From the IMG/VR virus record IMGVR_UViG_3300009529_000010, positions 1-55,204 of that record: a stretch of DNA of 55,204 bases; one strand, given 5' to 3'. This document shows positions 48,045 through 55,204 of this stretch, in pieces. Below the pieces are notes generated by a model that saw nothing but the letters and a program-made list of their open reading frames with translations, was not told the origin of the DNA and made no database searches. Each line of letters begins with the position of its first letter. Within the stretch, counting starts at the first letter, position 1. Source of the DNA: a virus. Made by a program: the position numbers and the translations under genes.

Positions 48045-49390
48045 GGCTCAGGCTCCCAGGCGAGCCATTCCTCAATCGTAGAGGGTTCTTCTACGATTGA
48101 GGAAGCCCTCTTCCCGAAAAACTGAGCATCGGGATACACCGACAGCAGGAGACGGGCTGAGTTATCTTGGCCCGTTTTGCTATGTGCGCCGAGAAAGCCC
48201 GTGATCTTCTCGTAGAGATCGGACTTTCGCTGGTGAAGATCGGCGGCGATGATGCCGGCCTCCTCTCGAAGCCGGACACAGGCAGACATGCCGTGATTGG
48301 CGGTCCGCTGGAGATACCCGTACATCCCGTAGGTTCGAGCTGCCTTGAGCGAAGCCATCCGCTTGCTCGGGTTCCAAGAAAGGTGCGATCCCCGTTTTTG
48401 AAGGATGTCGTTTGCAAACATCTTCTTGAGAAGAAGATTGACCGTATCCTCCCCGTGGTGTGCAGCAAGATCGGAGGCGATCCTCGAAAGAGTCTCCGGA
48501 CGCATTTGATTCTCAAAGCGAAGAAAGTGCTCTTGAATCTGAGACATGATCACCGGGGCATCTGTGTGAGTACCCAGTGTAGCCAGCTTCGGCATTGAGT
48601 CCCGGTAGGTGGCTACCAGGAGCTTTGCGGGGGTGCTCTTGGCACGCTTGGCGTGCGTAGCCAGGAAGTCCACAACATCCTTGTCCTTCGAAAGAGACGC
48701 GCGGATAATCTTGGAGGCGGATCGGTGCAGTTTTCTAGAAGCCGCTTCGCACATCTTTTGGATGCCCTTGGTATACCCATACAGGCCCCCAGGCACGACC
48801 GCGGCGGCCTTTGACATTTCCTTCTTGGCCATCTCGATGGCCCCTTCCCGTGTCGGATGCCCTCCAAGCACTCCACCAAAACGGTTGAGGATTTTGAACT
48901 GGGGCTTTTGTCCGCGAATAGGGCCTCGGCTTGGCTCCTTGGTTACAAAGAGCGCCGTGCCCGGAATGGGGTCCGCATCCTTCAAGTCATCACGGGAAGC
49001 CGACTTGAGCTGCGTATCCAAGGCTGCCCAAGAGTCCTCGATAGACGACGCCACTCGGGCCAGCCTTTCCCGGGGTGGCGGGACATTCTCAAAATCGACC
49101 TTTGGAAGGATAGCTTCCTTCCACGCATGGGGGAACTCAGGCTCGTAGGTGACCTCATAGGCATACCCGTCAAGGTTTGAGAAATCAGCGTGGCGGATAA
49201 AGTACACGAGACCCTTGCCGGTCATGTCCGTAGCGATACGGAACCCGAGGGGGATCCGTAGAGATGTCGCCGGAAACAAGTTACGGGCAGCGTTGACGAA
49301 ATCCTCGTTGACGAAGATACGTCCAGTCTGCTCAAGAAGTTGAGGGTTCCCCTTTGAGGGGGCATACTCGATTGAAGTTTTGTCAGTCAT
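48041..49390 (-). CDS. unknown protein with internal repeats
   Basis: 449 residues. The C-terminal half holds two related units. LYGYTKGIQKMCEAASRKLH, ending VVDFLATHAKRAKSTPAKLL, at about residues 203-270; and MYGYLQRTANHGMSACVRLR, ending ITGFLGAHSKTGQDNSARLL, at about residues 350-425. The shared pattern is (L/M)YGY...FLaxHxK.....AxxLL. PGTALFVTKEPSRGPIRGQK and FGGVLGGHPTREGAIEMA precede the first unit. Its C-terminal codons lie in a 13-bp palindrome. I have seen this type of unit in uncharacterised large-phage proteins. A virion role is likely by its neighbours. Confidence 0.78.
   Translation of the reverse strand: MTDKTSIEYAPSKGNPQLLEQTGRIFVNEDFVNAARNLFPATSLRIPLGFRIATDMTGKGLVYFIRHADFSNLDGYAYEVTYEPEFPHAWKEAILPKVDFENVPPPRERLARVASSIEDSWAALDTQLKSASRDDLKDADPIPGTALFVTKEPSRGPIRGQKPQFKILNRFGGVLGGHPTREGAIEMAKKEMSKAAAVVPGGLYGYTKGIQKMCEAASRKLHRSASKIIRASLSKDKDVVDFLATHAKRAKSTPAKLLVATYRDSMPKLATLGTHTDAPVIMSQIQEHFLRFENQMRPETLSRIASDLAAHHGEDTVNLLLKKMFANDILQKRGSHLSWNPSKRMASLKAARTYGMYGYLQRTANHGMSACVRLREEAGIIAADLHQRKSDLYEKITGFLGAHSKTGQDNSARLLLSVYPDAQFFGKRASSIVEEPSTIEEWLAWEPEP
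48070..48102. terminator. 13-bp palindromic hairpin at convergent gene ends
   Basis: CCTCAATCGTAGA (48070-48082) pairs perfectly with TCTACGATTGAGG (48090-48102), 7-nt loop. It follows the sigma factor stop by 25 nt and could end that transcript; it has no T-tract, so the mechanism is unclear. It also codes for the end of the minus gene (SIVEEPSTIEE). Confidence 0.55.
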
Positions 49391-49423
49391 CAGCTAGATT
49401 TCCTCGGAACGGCTCTGTTGGTT

Positions 49424-50506
49424 TCATTTACCGGCTTGGAGATGCCGATTCGCCACGCGGGAGGCCATGCGCATCATTGCGATCTCGTCTTGGGTGGATT
49501 CGGTGCTTTGCCTCCATCGGGAGACATCAGAGGCTACAGCCTCAACGTCCTCCATGAAGGGATATTCTTCCATAGGGATGTCTACCCCTAAAGAACGAAG
49601 CTTATTGACGGCGATGACCACATCATCAAATGCGGTTTCCAAGTCGAGTACACTTTGTGAGTAATCCTCGAAGGCTTCTGGAGAAGAAGCCCTCTTATGT
49701 TGAGCGTACCCAAACTTTTGAATCAGGCTAGCTAGTTCCCGACCACGCCGCTGGGCCCCTTTGACCAGAATCTTTTCCGTGAAGCGAGGAGGATCCTTTT
49801 CAAGGGCCCATCCTACAGGACGGACATCCTCAAACCCAGCTTCACGAAGAGTTGTAACCACGCGCTGAACATGCTTATTCAACAGGGGGAGGGCCAACCG
49901 CGAGTCTTTGAGCAAAATGTCACTGGTCACTGGGAGGGCAATCTCGACCCCATCTCGCACAACCTGGACTTGAACTTTGCCCGGCTGGAACCGAGCAAAC
50001 CTTTGCTGCCCATCCTCTGTGATCTCACGTTGGATCGCACAAGCCGGTCTCCTCACCAAGTAATTCGGCCACCGTTCAATCCATTTTTTGTAGAACTCGC
50101 CTTTTGGGACGACCCGGACGGTTTCTTCCGGGTCCGGGATATTGGGATCTGCCACGTAGACGTTCAGATCATCATCCACATCGAATACGAGGCTGGCGTG
50201 TGACCACTCTCTCCCCTCGGGGTTCCAAGCGATCATCACCGGGTCCCCTTGATCCGTCCATTCCTTGAGTTGACGGACGGTAGAGGGGGTGACCAAAGTT
50301 GCCCGGAACCCGTAGTGCTGAGCACAAGCCAACGCATTCTCCCAGGAGGCCCCTTGCATAGCGCGAGCCCCCATCACACGGTTCACCTCATCCTCGGTGC
50401 AGTCCAACCCGTGGGCGCGTAGAGCCATGCACATGGAAGCCGACATACACGAATATTGGCTCCGCTGCCGTACAGGGGTGACGTTAGCTTTGGCTTGCTT
50501 ACGCAC
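49424..50506 (-). CDS. C39-like cysteine peptidase with C-terminal shared segment
   Basis: A 360-residue protein starting at GTG with AGGAAGG upstream. The first 125 residues are papain-like: VRQRSQYSCMSASMCMALRA (Cys20), EWSHASLVFDVDD (His103) and VYVADPN (Asp120), the triad spacing of C39-type domains. ASWENALACAQHYGFRATLV is the typical middle. The rest is an unknown helical domain that ends MMRMASRVANRHLQAGK, the shared basic/hydrophobic type. It may process virion proteins or cut a host target. Known C39 enzymes cleave leader peptides at Gly-Gly sites, which I do not see here. Confidence 0.82.
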   Translation of the reverse strand: MRKQAKANVTPVRQRSQYSCMSASMCMALRAHGLDCTEDEVNRVMGARAMQGASWENALACAQHYGFRATLVTPSTVRQLKEWTDQGDPVMIAWNPEGREWSHASLVFDVDDDLNVYVADPNIPDPEETVRVVPKGEFYKKWIERWPNYLVRRPACAIQREITEDGQQRFARFQPGKVQVQVVRDGVEIALPVTSDILLKDSRLALPLLNKHVQRVVTTLREAGFEDVRPVGWALEKDPPRFTEKILVKGAQRRGRELASLIQKFGYAQHKRASSPEAFEDYSQSVLDLETAFDDVVIAVNKLRSLGVDIPMEEYPFMEDVEAVASDVSRWRQSTESTQDEIAMMRMASRVANRHLQAGK

Positions 50507-50549
50507 AGAAAACCTTCCTACACGGTGCCCAGGAGTCCAGGCGCTTTGT

Positions 50550-50578
50550 TTGACTAGGCATGGGCAATTCTCTATCCA
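50550..50578 (+). promoter_or_regulatory. putative sigma-70-type promoter for the HU-like gene
   Basis: TTGACT, a 17-nt spacer and TATCCA, pointing at the HU-like gene about 80 nt away. Confidence 0.45.
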
Positions 50579-50587
50579 TGGGGCCCG

Positions 50588-50628
50588 GATAGACAGATTA
50601 GCGACGTTTGCTCGATAACCTGTCTATC
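50588..50628. promoter_or_regulatory. inverted repeat in the HU-like gene leader
   Basis: GATAGACAG (50588-50596) and CTGTCTATC (50620-50628) are perfectly complementary, separated by 23 nt. It lies 10 nt after the putative minus-10 box and about 28 nt before the start codon. It could be an operator (for the gene's own product or the sigma factor) or a 5' hairpin. Confidence 0.55.
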
Positions 50629-50655
50629 ACTCCCCCTATGGGAAGGTTTGTTTCC

Positions 50656-50916
50656 ATGGTTTACAGTAAACTCATTGAGAGAGTTGCAGAACTTTCGGGC
50701 GTCCCCGAAGAACAGGTTCGTGCAGTCCTCCAAGAGGTTCCAAAGGCTTTGATGGAAGGGGCTAGGGGAGAGAAAACCCGAACACCACTTGGTGTATTCA
50801 CCATCGTCGAGCGCAAAGAAAAGGCTGTGCGGACTCCTGATGGGAAATGGTCGTCCGCCCCAGCCTTGGTTCTGGCCCGTTTGAAGCCTGGTAAGAAGCT
50901 TCAAAGGAAGATCTAG
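50656..50916 (+). CDS. HU/IHF-like DNA-bending protein
   Basis: 86 residues from the ATG at 50656 (GGAAGG 9 nt upstream). MVYSKLIERVAELSGVPEEQ is the HU N-terminal helix pair, RTPLGVFTIVERKEKAVRTP is the strand that becomes the DNA-binding arm, and LVLARLKPGKKLQRKI gives the basic end. The conserved Pro and Gly of HU (KTRTPLGVF) fit. Phage HU can organise phage DNA or bend DNA in replication. Alternative ATGs at 50608 and 50638 lack a good site. Confidence 0.85.
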   Translation: MVYSKLIERVAELSGVPEEQVRAVLQEVPKALMEGARGEKTRTPLGVFTIVERKEKAVRTPDGKWSSAPALVLARLKPGKKLQRKI

Positions 50917-51140
50917 TTCGGATCCTTGCTCTCCGGTAAAGCCGGCACATCAACGCTGCTGACATCCCGGGCCCCGTTCCAGTAACCCATGCGGAACCCT
51001 TCTAAGAAGGGATCTAGAGGTATCCCCTTTCTGTCGGCATGCTCTTTAGCGGCCTGGAGGGAGGATTCCCATCTCCCCTCCAAAACCTTGCGCATTTGAG
51101 CAAGTAGGGTCTTTAGGTCGTCTTCAGGACGGGAATCCAT
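50913..51140 (-). CDS. hypothetical protein, 75 aa
   Basis: MDSRPEDDLKTLLAQMRKVL and KEHADRKGIPLDPFLEGFRM suggest a short helical protein. Its ATG at 51140 overlaps the upstream gene by 17 nt. It ends opposite the HU gene's stop. No family recognised. Confidence 0.6.
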   Translation of the reverse strand: MDSRPEDDLKTLLAQMRKVLEGRWESSLQAAKEHADRKGIPLDPFLEGFRMGYWNGARDVSSVDVPALPESKDPN

Positions 51141-51534
51141 CTCGAATACGCTTGATTGTATCCTCAGCCGCCGTTTTGACCTGCTTGGCAATGGCCTTGG
51201 CCATTACGTCTTGTACCGCATCGGATACTCGGGTTGAGAGTTCTTCAATATCCCCCTCTCCCAAAACCTGGTTCTTGAAGTCCTCGTCATTGGACATCAA
51301 AATCAACGTTTCAAGGAGAGATTCCTGTCGAAGCGTCGCGGTGAGCAATCCGAATACTGTTTCTTCCATGCCCTGGTTTGGCATGCGTTGAACGGTCTGC
51401 TCATCCTGCTCGTGTTGCAGCTTGTGCAACGAAAAGACTTGATTCTTCTCGTCTTTCGCCACATGCACTTCGATCACGAAGTGAGTGTAGTCCTTGTGAA
51501 AGCCTTTTTTCCACGGCGGTTGAGGTACCGACAT
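51124..51534 (-). CDS. hypothetical protein, 136 aa
   Basis: The sequence has THFVIEVHVAKDEKNQVFSL, FGLLTATLRQESLLETLILM and acidic and basic helices at its end (KQVKTAAEDTIKRIRDGF). It looks like a compact alpha/beta protein. No family recognised. Confidence 0.65.
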   Translation of the reverse strand: MSVPQPPWKKGFHKDYTHFVIEVHVAKDEKNQVFSLHKLQHEQDEQTVQRMPNQGMEETVFGLLTATLRQESLLETLILMSNDEDFKNQVLGEGDIEELSTRVSDAVQDVMAKAIAKQVKTAAEDTIKRIRDGFPS

Positions 51535-51575
51535 GTCTCATCATACCCCACCCGAGGTAGTTGTCCTACAAGGGA

Positions 51576-52730
51576 TCAGCCCGCCGCGCACCTGTAGGTG
51601 ATATCGGCGAGCCCTTGCACCAGCAGATCATCGCATGCCGCGCCACACAATTCGATCTCATCCATTGCAGGGGTCGTGTAGTAAAACCCGTCCCCACAGT
51701 CCCCAGCACCCGATAGGGGAGGCCCGTAGGTGATTCCGTTAACCTCCACCTCAACCAAGGCGGGGAAGTCGGGGGGCGGGTCGAGGGTGACTGTGCAACT
51801 GATTACGTCGCCCAGGATCATGTCAAGGGCATCGAAGAGGGTCTGGGTGTCGCTGGCTGGGATGAAGGCCCCGGTACCGCCCCCGGCGGCCCAGGCATTG
51901 AGCTGAGCAGGGGAAACACTAGATCCTAGGCCGATGACGTAAGTAGTGATCGCATCGTCAGCCAGGGCATTTGCAAGCTCAGTTTGTACGTTTCCGCCTG
52001 CACAACTGTTGTTGGTATCTGCTGCCCCATCCGAGACAATGATCAGCACCCGATCCCCGACCGCTTCATTGCGCAACGCAGCAAGCGAAACATGAACGGC
52101 AGGAGCTGTAGGCGTACCGCCTCCGGGGCTCTGGGCGTTGATCAGATCAATAACCGCCATTCCGTTGTTATCGGCAATGGCCAGATCCACCCCACCGCCA
52201 GGACATGAATTGGAGTTCCCCGAGATAGCGAAAGGAAAGAACCGAGCCCCAAGCCGAGCCTGGTTTCCGTAGTTGTTCGCTAGTGTGGTGATCGAGTTGG
52301 TCAGGGCGTTCCATCCGCAGTTTCCAGTTGAACTTCCAGGACACCAGCCCATGGAACAGGACTTGTCGAGGGCGAGCATGATGTTTGGGGGGACAGGTTC
52401 TCCTGTGATCTCGATGGCATCGCATGAACCCCCACCGCCTACGATGCCATCCCCCACGTCGAACTTGATTCCCCCGTCGCCGTCCCCAGACATTGTGTCG
52501 CCGTCGCCGTCCCCAGACATTGTGTCGCCGTCGCCGTCACCGTCGCCGTCACCATCTCCAGGCCCCGTCTCATCAAGGTCCCCATCCCCGTCCCCAGACA
52601 ACGTCCCACTGTCCCCGTCAAGGCTGCCGATGGAATCAGTGGCCGAGGATTTCCCATCATCCCCACTGTTGCAAGCGACTACGACAAGAAGAACGGACAG
52701 GGCACCAAGCTTGTTTACAACGGTTGACAT
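51576..52730 (-). CDS. von Willebrand factor A lipoprotein with Gly-Asp repeat linker
   Basis: 384 residues. MSTVVNKLGALSVLLVVVAC is a lipoprotein signal with lipobox Val-Val-Ala-Cys20. Residues 37-87 are a Gly/Asp repeat linker (GDGDGDGD-type). A vWA domain follows: IMLALDKSCSM gives the MIDAS site Asp122-x-Ser124-x-Ser126, ALTNSITTLANNYGNQARLG and VLIIVSDGAADTNNSC supply the later MIDAS Thr/Asp region, and VISCTVTLDP begins a C-terminal beta part with several Cys pairs. Such surface lipoproteins are common in Myxococcota. It should be displayed on the cell or virion surface and bind a metal-dependent ligand. The gene has AAAGG 6 nt upstream. Confidence 0.88.
   Translation of the reverse strand: MSTVVNKLGALSVLLVVVACNSGDDGKSSATDSIGSLDGDSGTLSGDGDGDLDETGPGDGDGDGDGDGDTMSGDGDGDTMSGDGDGGIKFDVGDGIVGGGGSCDAIEITGEPVPPNIMLALDKSCSMGWCPGSSTGNCGWNALTNSITTLANNYGNQARLGARFFPFAISGNSNSCPGGGVDLAIADNNGMAVIDLINAQSPGGGTPTAPAVHVSLAALRNEAVGDRVLIIVSDGAADTNNSCAGGNVQTELANALADDAITTYVIGLGSSVSPAQLNAWAAGGGTGAFIPASDTQTLFDALDMILGDVISCTVTLDPPPDFPALVEVEVNGITYGPPLSGAGDCGDGFYYTTPAMDEIELCGAACDDLLVQGLADITYRCAAG
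52474..52527. repeat. 27-nt tandem repeat in the vWA gene
   Basis: Two perfect head-to-tail copies of a 27-nt unit (52474-52500 and 52501-52527), inside a longer CCGTCG-rich tract. They code for the Gly-Asp linker with the insert TMSGDG. Copy number probably varies by slippage. Confidence 0.9.
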
Positions 52731-52749
52731 AGAAGACCTTTAGGATGGA

Positions 52750-54207
52750 TCAAGATTCGGCGTCGTACAACCCCGACGAGTAATAGGAAGGGGACCCTTC
52801 AATACCGTCCCAGCCATACAGGCGCTTGTACTTCTCCCGACGCCTCTCCCAGGAACTTCCGCTCGGCTTACTGCGGCTACTAGCGCTATCCGCTTTGAGC
52901 GTCACAAGCGCCACGGTGTGACCCCCGCTGTAACGATCTTTCCCGCTCCAAAGCTTCTTGTCTAAGGTTACCTTTTTCGACTTACCGGCCTTTGTGGTTA
53001 CAGTAATCGTGGCACCCTTTCGATAATCGGAATCTAGGATTTTCACTCCCCAGGATCCATCTCGAAGCTTGGTGAAGCTCGGTTGGAAAGATGCCTGCTT
53101 CAGCATGGCCGCTTCAAGGAAGGAAACACGGATTTTCTTGAGCCCGGCCTTCTTCATCTTGTCAGCACAGGGAGGGCAAAGAGCCTTTACTTCCTCCAAG
53201 GACAGGAGATCATTTGATGAACCCCCATAATCACGACGGGTCTGGAGGGGTTGAGAAGCTGCACGGTTCCAGACACCACGGCCCCCCTTGGCCTGGTAGG
53301 TACTTCCCCGAAGGACAACCGCACCCATTTCAACCAGTGCGTCGAGGGCTGCCTTCACCTCCGGTAGTGAAACCGACATGGGCTTCCGACTGCTGGGGGG
53401 ACTCGACGTGGCATAGGAATGTAACTCTCTCAAGGTCGAGTGAGGGAAGTCCTGTAGCTCCAGGACCATGCGCTCCATCAGCTTTCGGTCCCCACTGGCT
53501 TTCTTGGGAGCCTTGCCAGCCTCATCAATCAAATCGGCACGGGCTTTCTCAGCTCCTTTGTACTTTTTGACCAGGTAGCCGGTAAAATCCCCGTTCATGA
53601 TTGCACGCAAGTACGCGCGATAGTGGAGATCGTCTTGGCTCTTGCCCTTGTTTGCGTCGTGGAGTCTCTTAGCCAACGCCTTGAAGTAAGGTGACGCATT
53701 CGCCTTGGAGTCCGGTGACGCCTTCTTGGCGCGGTCTTTGGCTGCCTCTTCGCGCCAACCTGGGATCACCCGATCGGCCAGAGAAGCACAGAAAGCTCCA
53801 GGATTGGAGAGCTTCCCATCCATACGCTTGATGCACTCGGTTACCTTGTGTTTCGGGGCCCGTGAAGTCAGTGAATCCCAGAACTTCTTACGAGACTCAT
53901 CCGTCCACCCTTTGGGTAAGGGGCCTTCCCATTTCTTGGCCTGTCGCTCGATCCCTCTTGGGATCCGAGGAGGGGGGAGGGCTTTCTCTTGAGAAAGTTG
54001 AGCTATGTGATGCTCGTATATGTCGTTGAAATAGGATAGCTCCACGGCATTCAACACACCAAACATCTTCTCCAGTTCCCGGTACCACTTTCTGGGGTAC
54101 ACGGTAGAATTTCCTGCGTGGGAACGCTCACCTTTGGAGAAAGCCCTGCTCGCAAAGGAACCTGCGGCGAAGGCTAAGTTGGCGGCTGTAGGACTCGCAA
54201 CACTCAT
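52750..54207 (-). CDS. large unknown phage protein
   Basis: 485 residues. It starts with NLAFAAGSFASRAFSKGERS, a weak relative of the shared terminal segment. LPKGWTDESRKKFWDSLTSR, then KHKVTECIKRMDGKLSNPGA and FCASLADRVIPGWRE, is a block I have seen in other phage proteins (W..eS..kFW.sL......CI..M.gk..dP.AFCAsL). LNAVELSYFNDIYEHHIAQL and a CPPCADKMKKAGLKK Cys pair follow, and a beta-rich end with ATITVTTKAGKSKKVTLDKK. GAGG lies 5 nt before its ATG. Function unknown. Confidence 0.8.
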   Translation of the reverse strand: MSVASPTAANLAFAAGSFASRAFSKGERSHAGNSTVYPRKWYRELEKMFGVLNAVELSYFNDIYEHHIAQLSQEKALPPPRIPRGIERQAKKWEGPLPKGWTDESRKKFWDSLTSRAPKHKVTECIKRMDGKLSNPGAFCASLADRVIPGWREEAAKDRAKKASPDSKANASPYFKALAKRLHDANKGKSQDDLHYRAYLRAIMNGDFTGYLVKKYKGAEKARADLIDEAGKAPKKASGDRKLMERMVLELQDFPHSTLRELHSYATSSPPSSRKPMSVSLPEVKAALDALVEMGAVVLRGSTYQAKGGRGVWNRAASQPLQTRRDYGGSSNDLLSLEEVKALCPPCADKMKKAGLKKIRVSFLEAAMLKQASFQPSFTKLRDGSWGVKILDSDYRKGATITVTTKAGKSKKVTLDKKLWSGKDRYSGGHTVALVTLKADSASSRSKPSGSSWERRREKYKRLYGWDGIEGSPSYYSSGLYDAES

Positions 54208-54238
54208 GAGTACCTCTTAATGTTGGGCTTGATTCGAC

Positions 54239-55204
54239 CTATCCTTTTTGGGAAAACTCGGTTTTCAGGCGCTTAGCCAACATCAAAGCAGCGAGAAGGG
54301 ACTTATCCCCAGACGCCTTGACCTTTGAAATTGCAGCATCGAGCTTGCCCATTGGAATGGTCTCTCCCTTGGAGATCCCCAGATAATCTCGAACGCGACC
54401 CGGTCGCTTGATAGCATCTTGAATCCACTTCTCTGCGCGCTTTGCCGCAAGGGCAACTCGGGTCTTTGAGTTGCTGATCGAGGCAAGCTTCCCGGTGGGG
54501 TTCTCAGCCGCGACCACGTGGATCTGCATGAGGGCTTGCTTGGTCAGGAACTCGTGGACGAAAGACCGGGCACGCCTTGCAGCGGCTTTCTTGTCAAGAT
54601 CCTCAACCTTGCCCTCGAACTGCTCCCACTCGCTAGCAGCTTCGGCATGGCCGTTGTCTTTGAGCCACTTGGCAACATCAACGGACTTGCCCTTCTCAAA
54701 CTTCGCTTCGCGCTCTTCGGACTGCTTGCCCGCCGCCGTTTTCTTGCGCAGCCAGTCGAGCTTCTGCTGCGGAGACTTGCCCTTCGCCCACGGGTTGAAC
54801 TCCACTGCATCTGCCATTGACAGCTTCTTGGCCATCATCTTGACCAGTTTCTCCAGGTCGGCGGCCTTGGTGTGATCCTTGACCCGCAACTTGTCGAAGT
54901 CCTTGGCTGACACCGTGAAGCTCTTCCCTTCAGATGAGGTGCCCATCAGCACCTCATACTTCGGCTTGTTCTTCGCGCTGTCCCAGGTCATATGCTTGGA
55001 TTTGACCTGCTTGAGCATCTGGTCCTTGGTGAGCAGCTTTCCGTCCCCCAGGTCGTAACGAGTCGATGAGGTTTTGTTGACGGTCTGGAGCAAAGCGGCC
55101 TTCTGATTCCCATCCATCTCCCCTTCGTACTGCTCCCACTCGCTAGCAGCTTCCTCAAGGCTCTTGGCCTTCCCCGACTCCCCTTGGGCGCGGTATTCCT
55201 CCGC
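54239..55204 (-). CDS. unknown Lys-rich protein, 5' end beyond window
   Basis: The frame is open from the right edge (AEEYRAQGESGKAKSLEEAA) through an internal ATG at 55117, so the true start lies outside. At least 321 residues are visible. It has two copies of an EAASEWEQ(Y/F)EG unit, about 170 residues apart. SFVHEFLTKQALMQIHVVAA, near residue 215 of the visible part, is of the shared segment type. The rest is helical and basic (VALAAKRAEKWIQDAIKRPG). No family recognised. By neighbours it belongs to the group of putative virion proteins. Confidence 0.75.
   Translation of the reverse strand, partial: AEEYRAQGESGKAKSLEEAASEWEQYEGEMDGNQKAALLQTVNKTSSTRYDLGDGKLLTKDQMLKQVKSKHMTWDSAKNKPKYEVLMGTSSEGKSFTVSAKDFDKLRVKDHTKAADLEKLVKMMAKKLSMADAVEFNPWAKGKSPQQKLDWLRKKTAAGKQSEEREAKFEKGKSVDVAKWLKDNGHAEAASEWEQFEGKVEDLDKKAAARRARSFVHEFLTKQALMQIHVVAAENPTGKLASISNSKTRVALAAKRAEKWIQDAIKRPGRVRDYLGISKGETIPMGKLDAAISKVKASGDKSLLAALMLAKRLKTEFSQKG
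54619..55153 (-). repeat. 25-nt direct repeat inside the right-edge gene
   Basis: An identical 25-nt stretch at 54619-54643 and 55129-55153 (plus coordinates). Both copies code in frame for the core of EAASEWEQ. Conservation at the nucleotide level suggests recent duplication or selection. Confidence 0.85.

Noticed and set aside
52474-52620. CRISPR-like repeat array
   Set aside because: The repeats are head-to-tail with no spacers and code for the Gly-Asp linker of the vWA protein.

Overview
The window is a stretch of a large, tailed double-stranded DNA phage genome (or a phage-plasmid or integrated copy of one), GC-rich by eye (mid-50s percent). Nearly all genes lie on the minus strand in tightly packed, often overlapping operons (ATGA, TGATG and similar junctions). 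Only three clear genes are on the plus strand: a KOW-like protein at 36.3 kb, a sigma factor at 46.8 kb and an HU-like protein at 50.7 kb. Both edges cut through genes. No DNA polymerase, major capsid or tail-tube gene is visible, so this is a fragment of a larger genome.

Layout. 0-17 kb is a virion and packaging module: portal, intein-bearing large terminase, a Dps-like ferritin, a beta-helix protein, a fibre-tip-like protein, several unknown proteins that share short basic/hydrophobic segments, and a lipoprotein. 17-36 kb is a replication, recombination and transcription module: a sigma-region-4-like tandem HTH protein, a NusG-like factor, a clamp-loader ATPase (DnaX-like), a metallopeptidase-like protein, a TOPRIM primase core, a beta-clamp-like protein, a Cas4/RecB-like nuclease, an SbcD/Mre11-like nuclease, an Rad50/SbcC-like ATPase split into separate genes, a nucleotidyltransferase, RecA, RuvC-like resolvase, an SSB-like protein and an intein-bearing RecD2-like helicase. 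37-43 kb holds an intein-bearing class II ribonucleotide reductase plus clamp-loader delta and delta-prime proteins. 43.6-44.4 kb is a gene-poor region rich in hairpins, with a tract lacking C on the plus strand. 44.4-55.2 kb is accessory: a P-loop kinase, two tiny acidic proteins, a sigma factor, a C39-like peptidase, an HU-like protein, a von Willebrand factor A lipoprotein and large unknown proteins carrying the same short terminal segments as the structural module.

How it works together. The phage appears to carry its own sliding clamp and three kinds of clamp-loader subunit, its own recombination machinery, a B12-dependent dNTP supply and several transcription factors to redirect host RNA polymerase. 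Three inteins with LAGLIDADG endonuclease motifs sit in conserved motifs of the terminase, the helicase and the reductase.

Host guess. The 51.6-52.7 kb lipoprotein (lipobox, Gly-Asp repeat linker, vWA domain) resembles surface proteins that are abundant in Myxococcota of the Nannocystaceae type. This makes a myxobacterial or related Gram-negative host plausible, but it is an inference from style, not a database match. The strongest leads for something undescribed are the shared terminal segments on many putative virion proteins, the Rad50-like protein split at its zinc hook, and the structured non-coding region at 43.6-44.4 kb.
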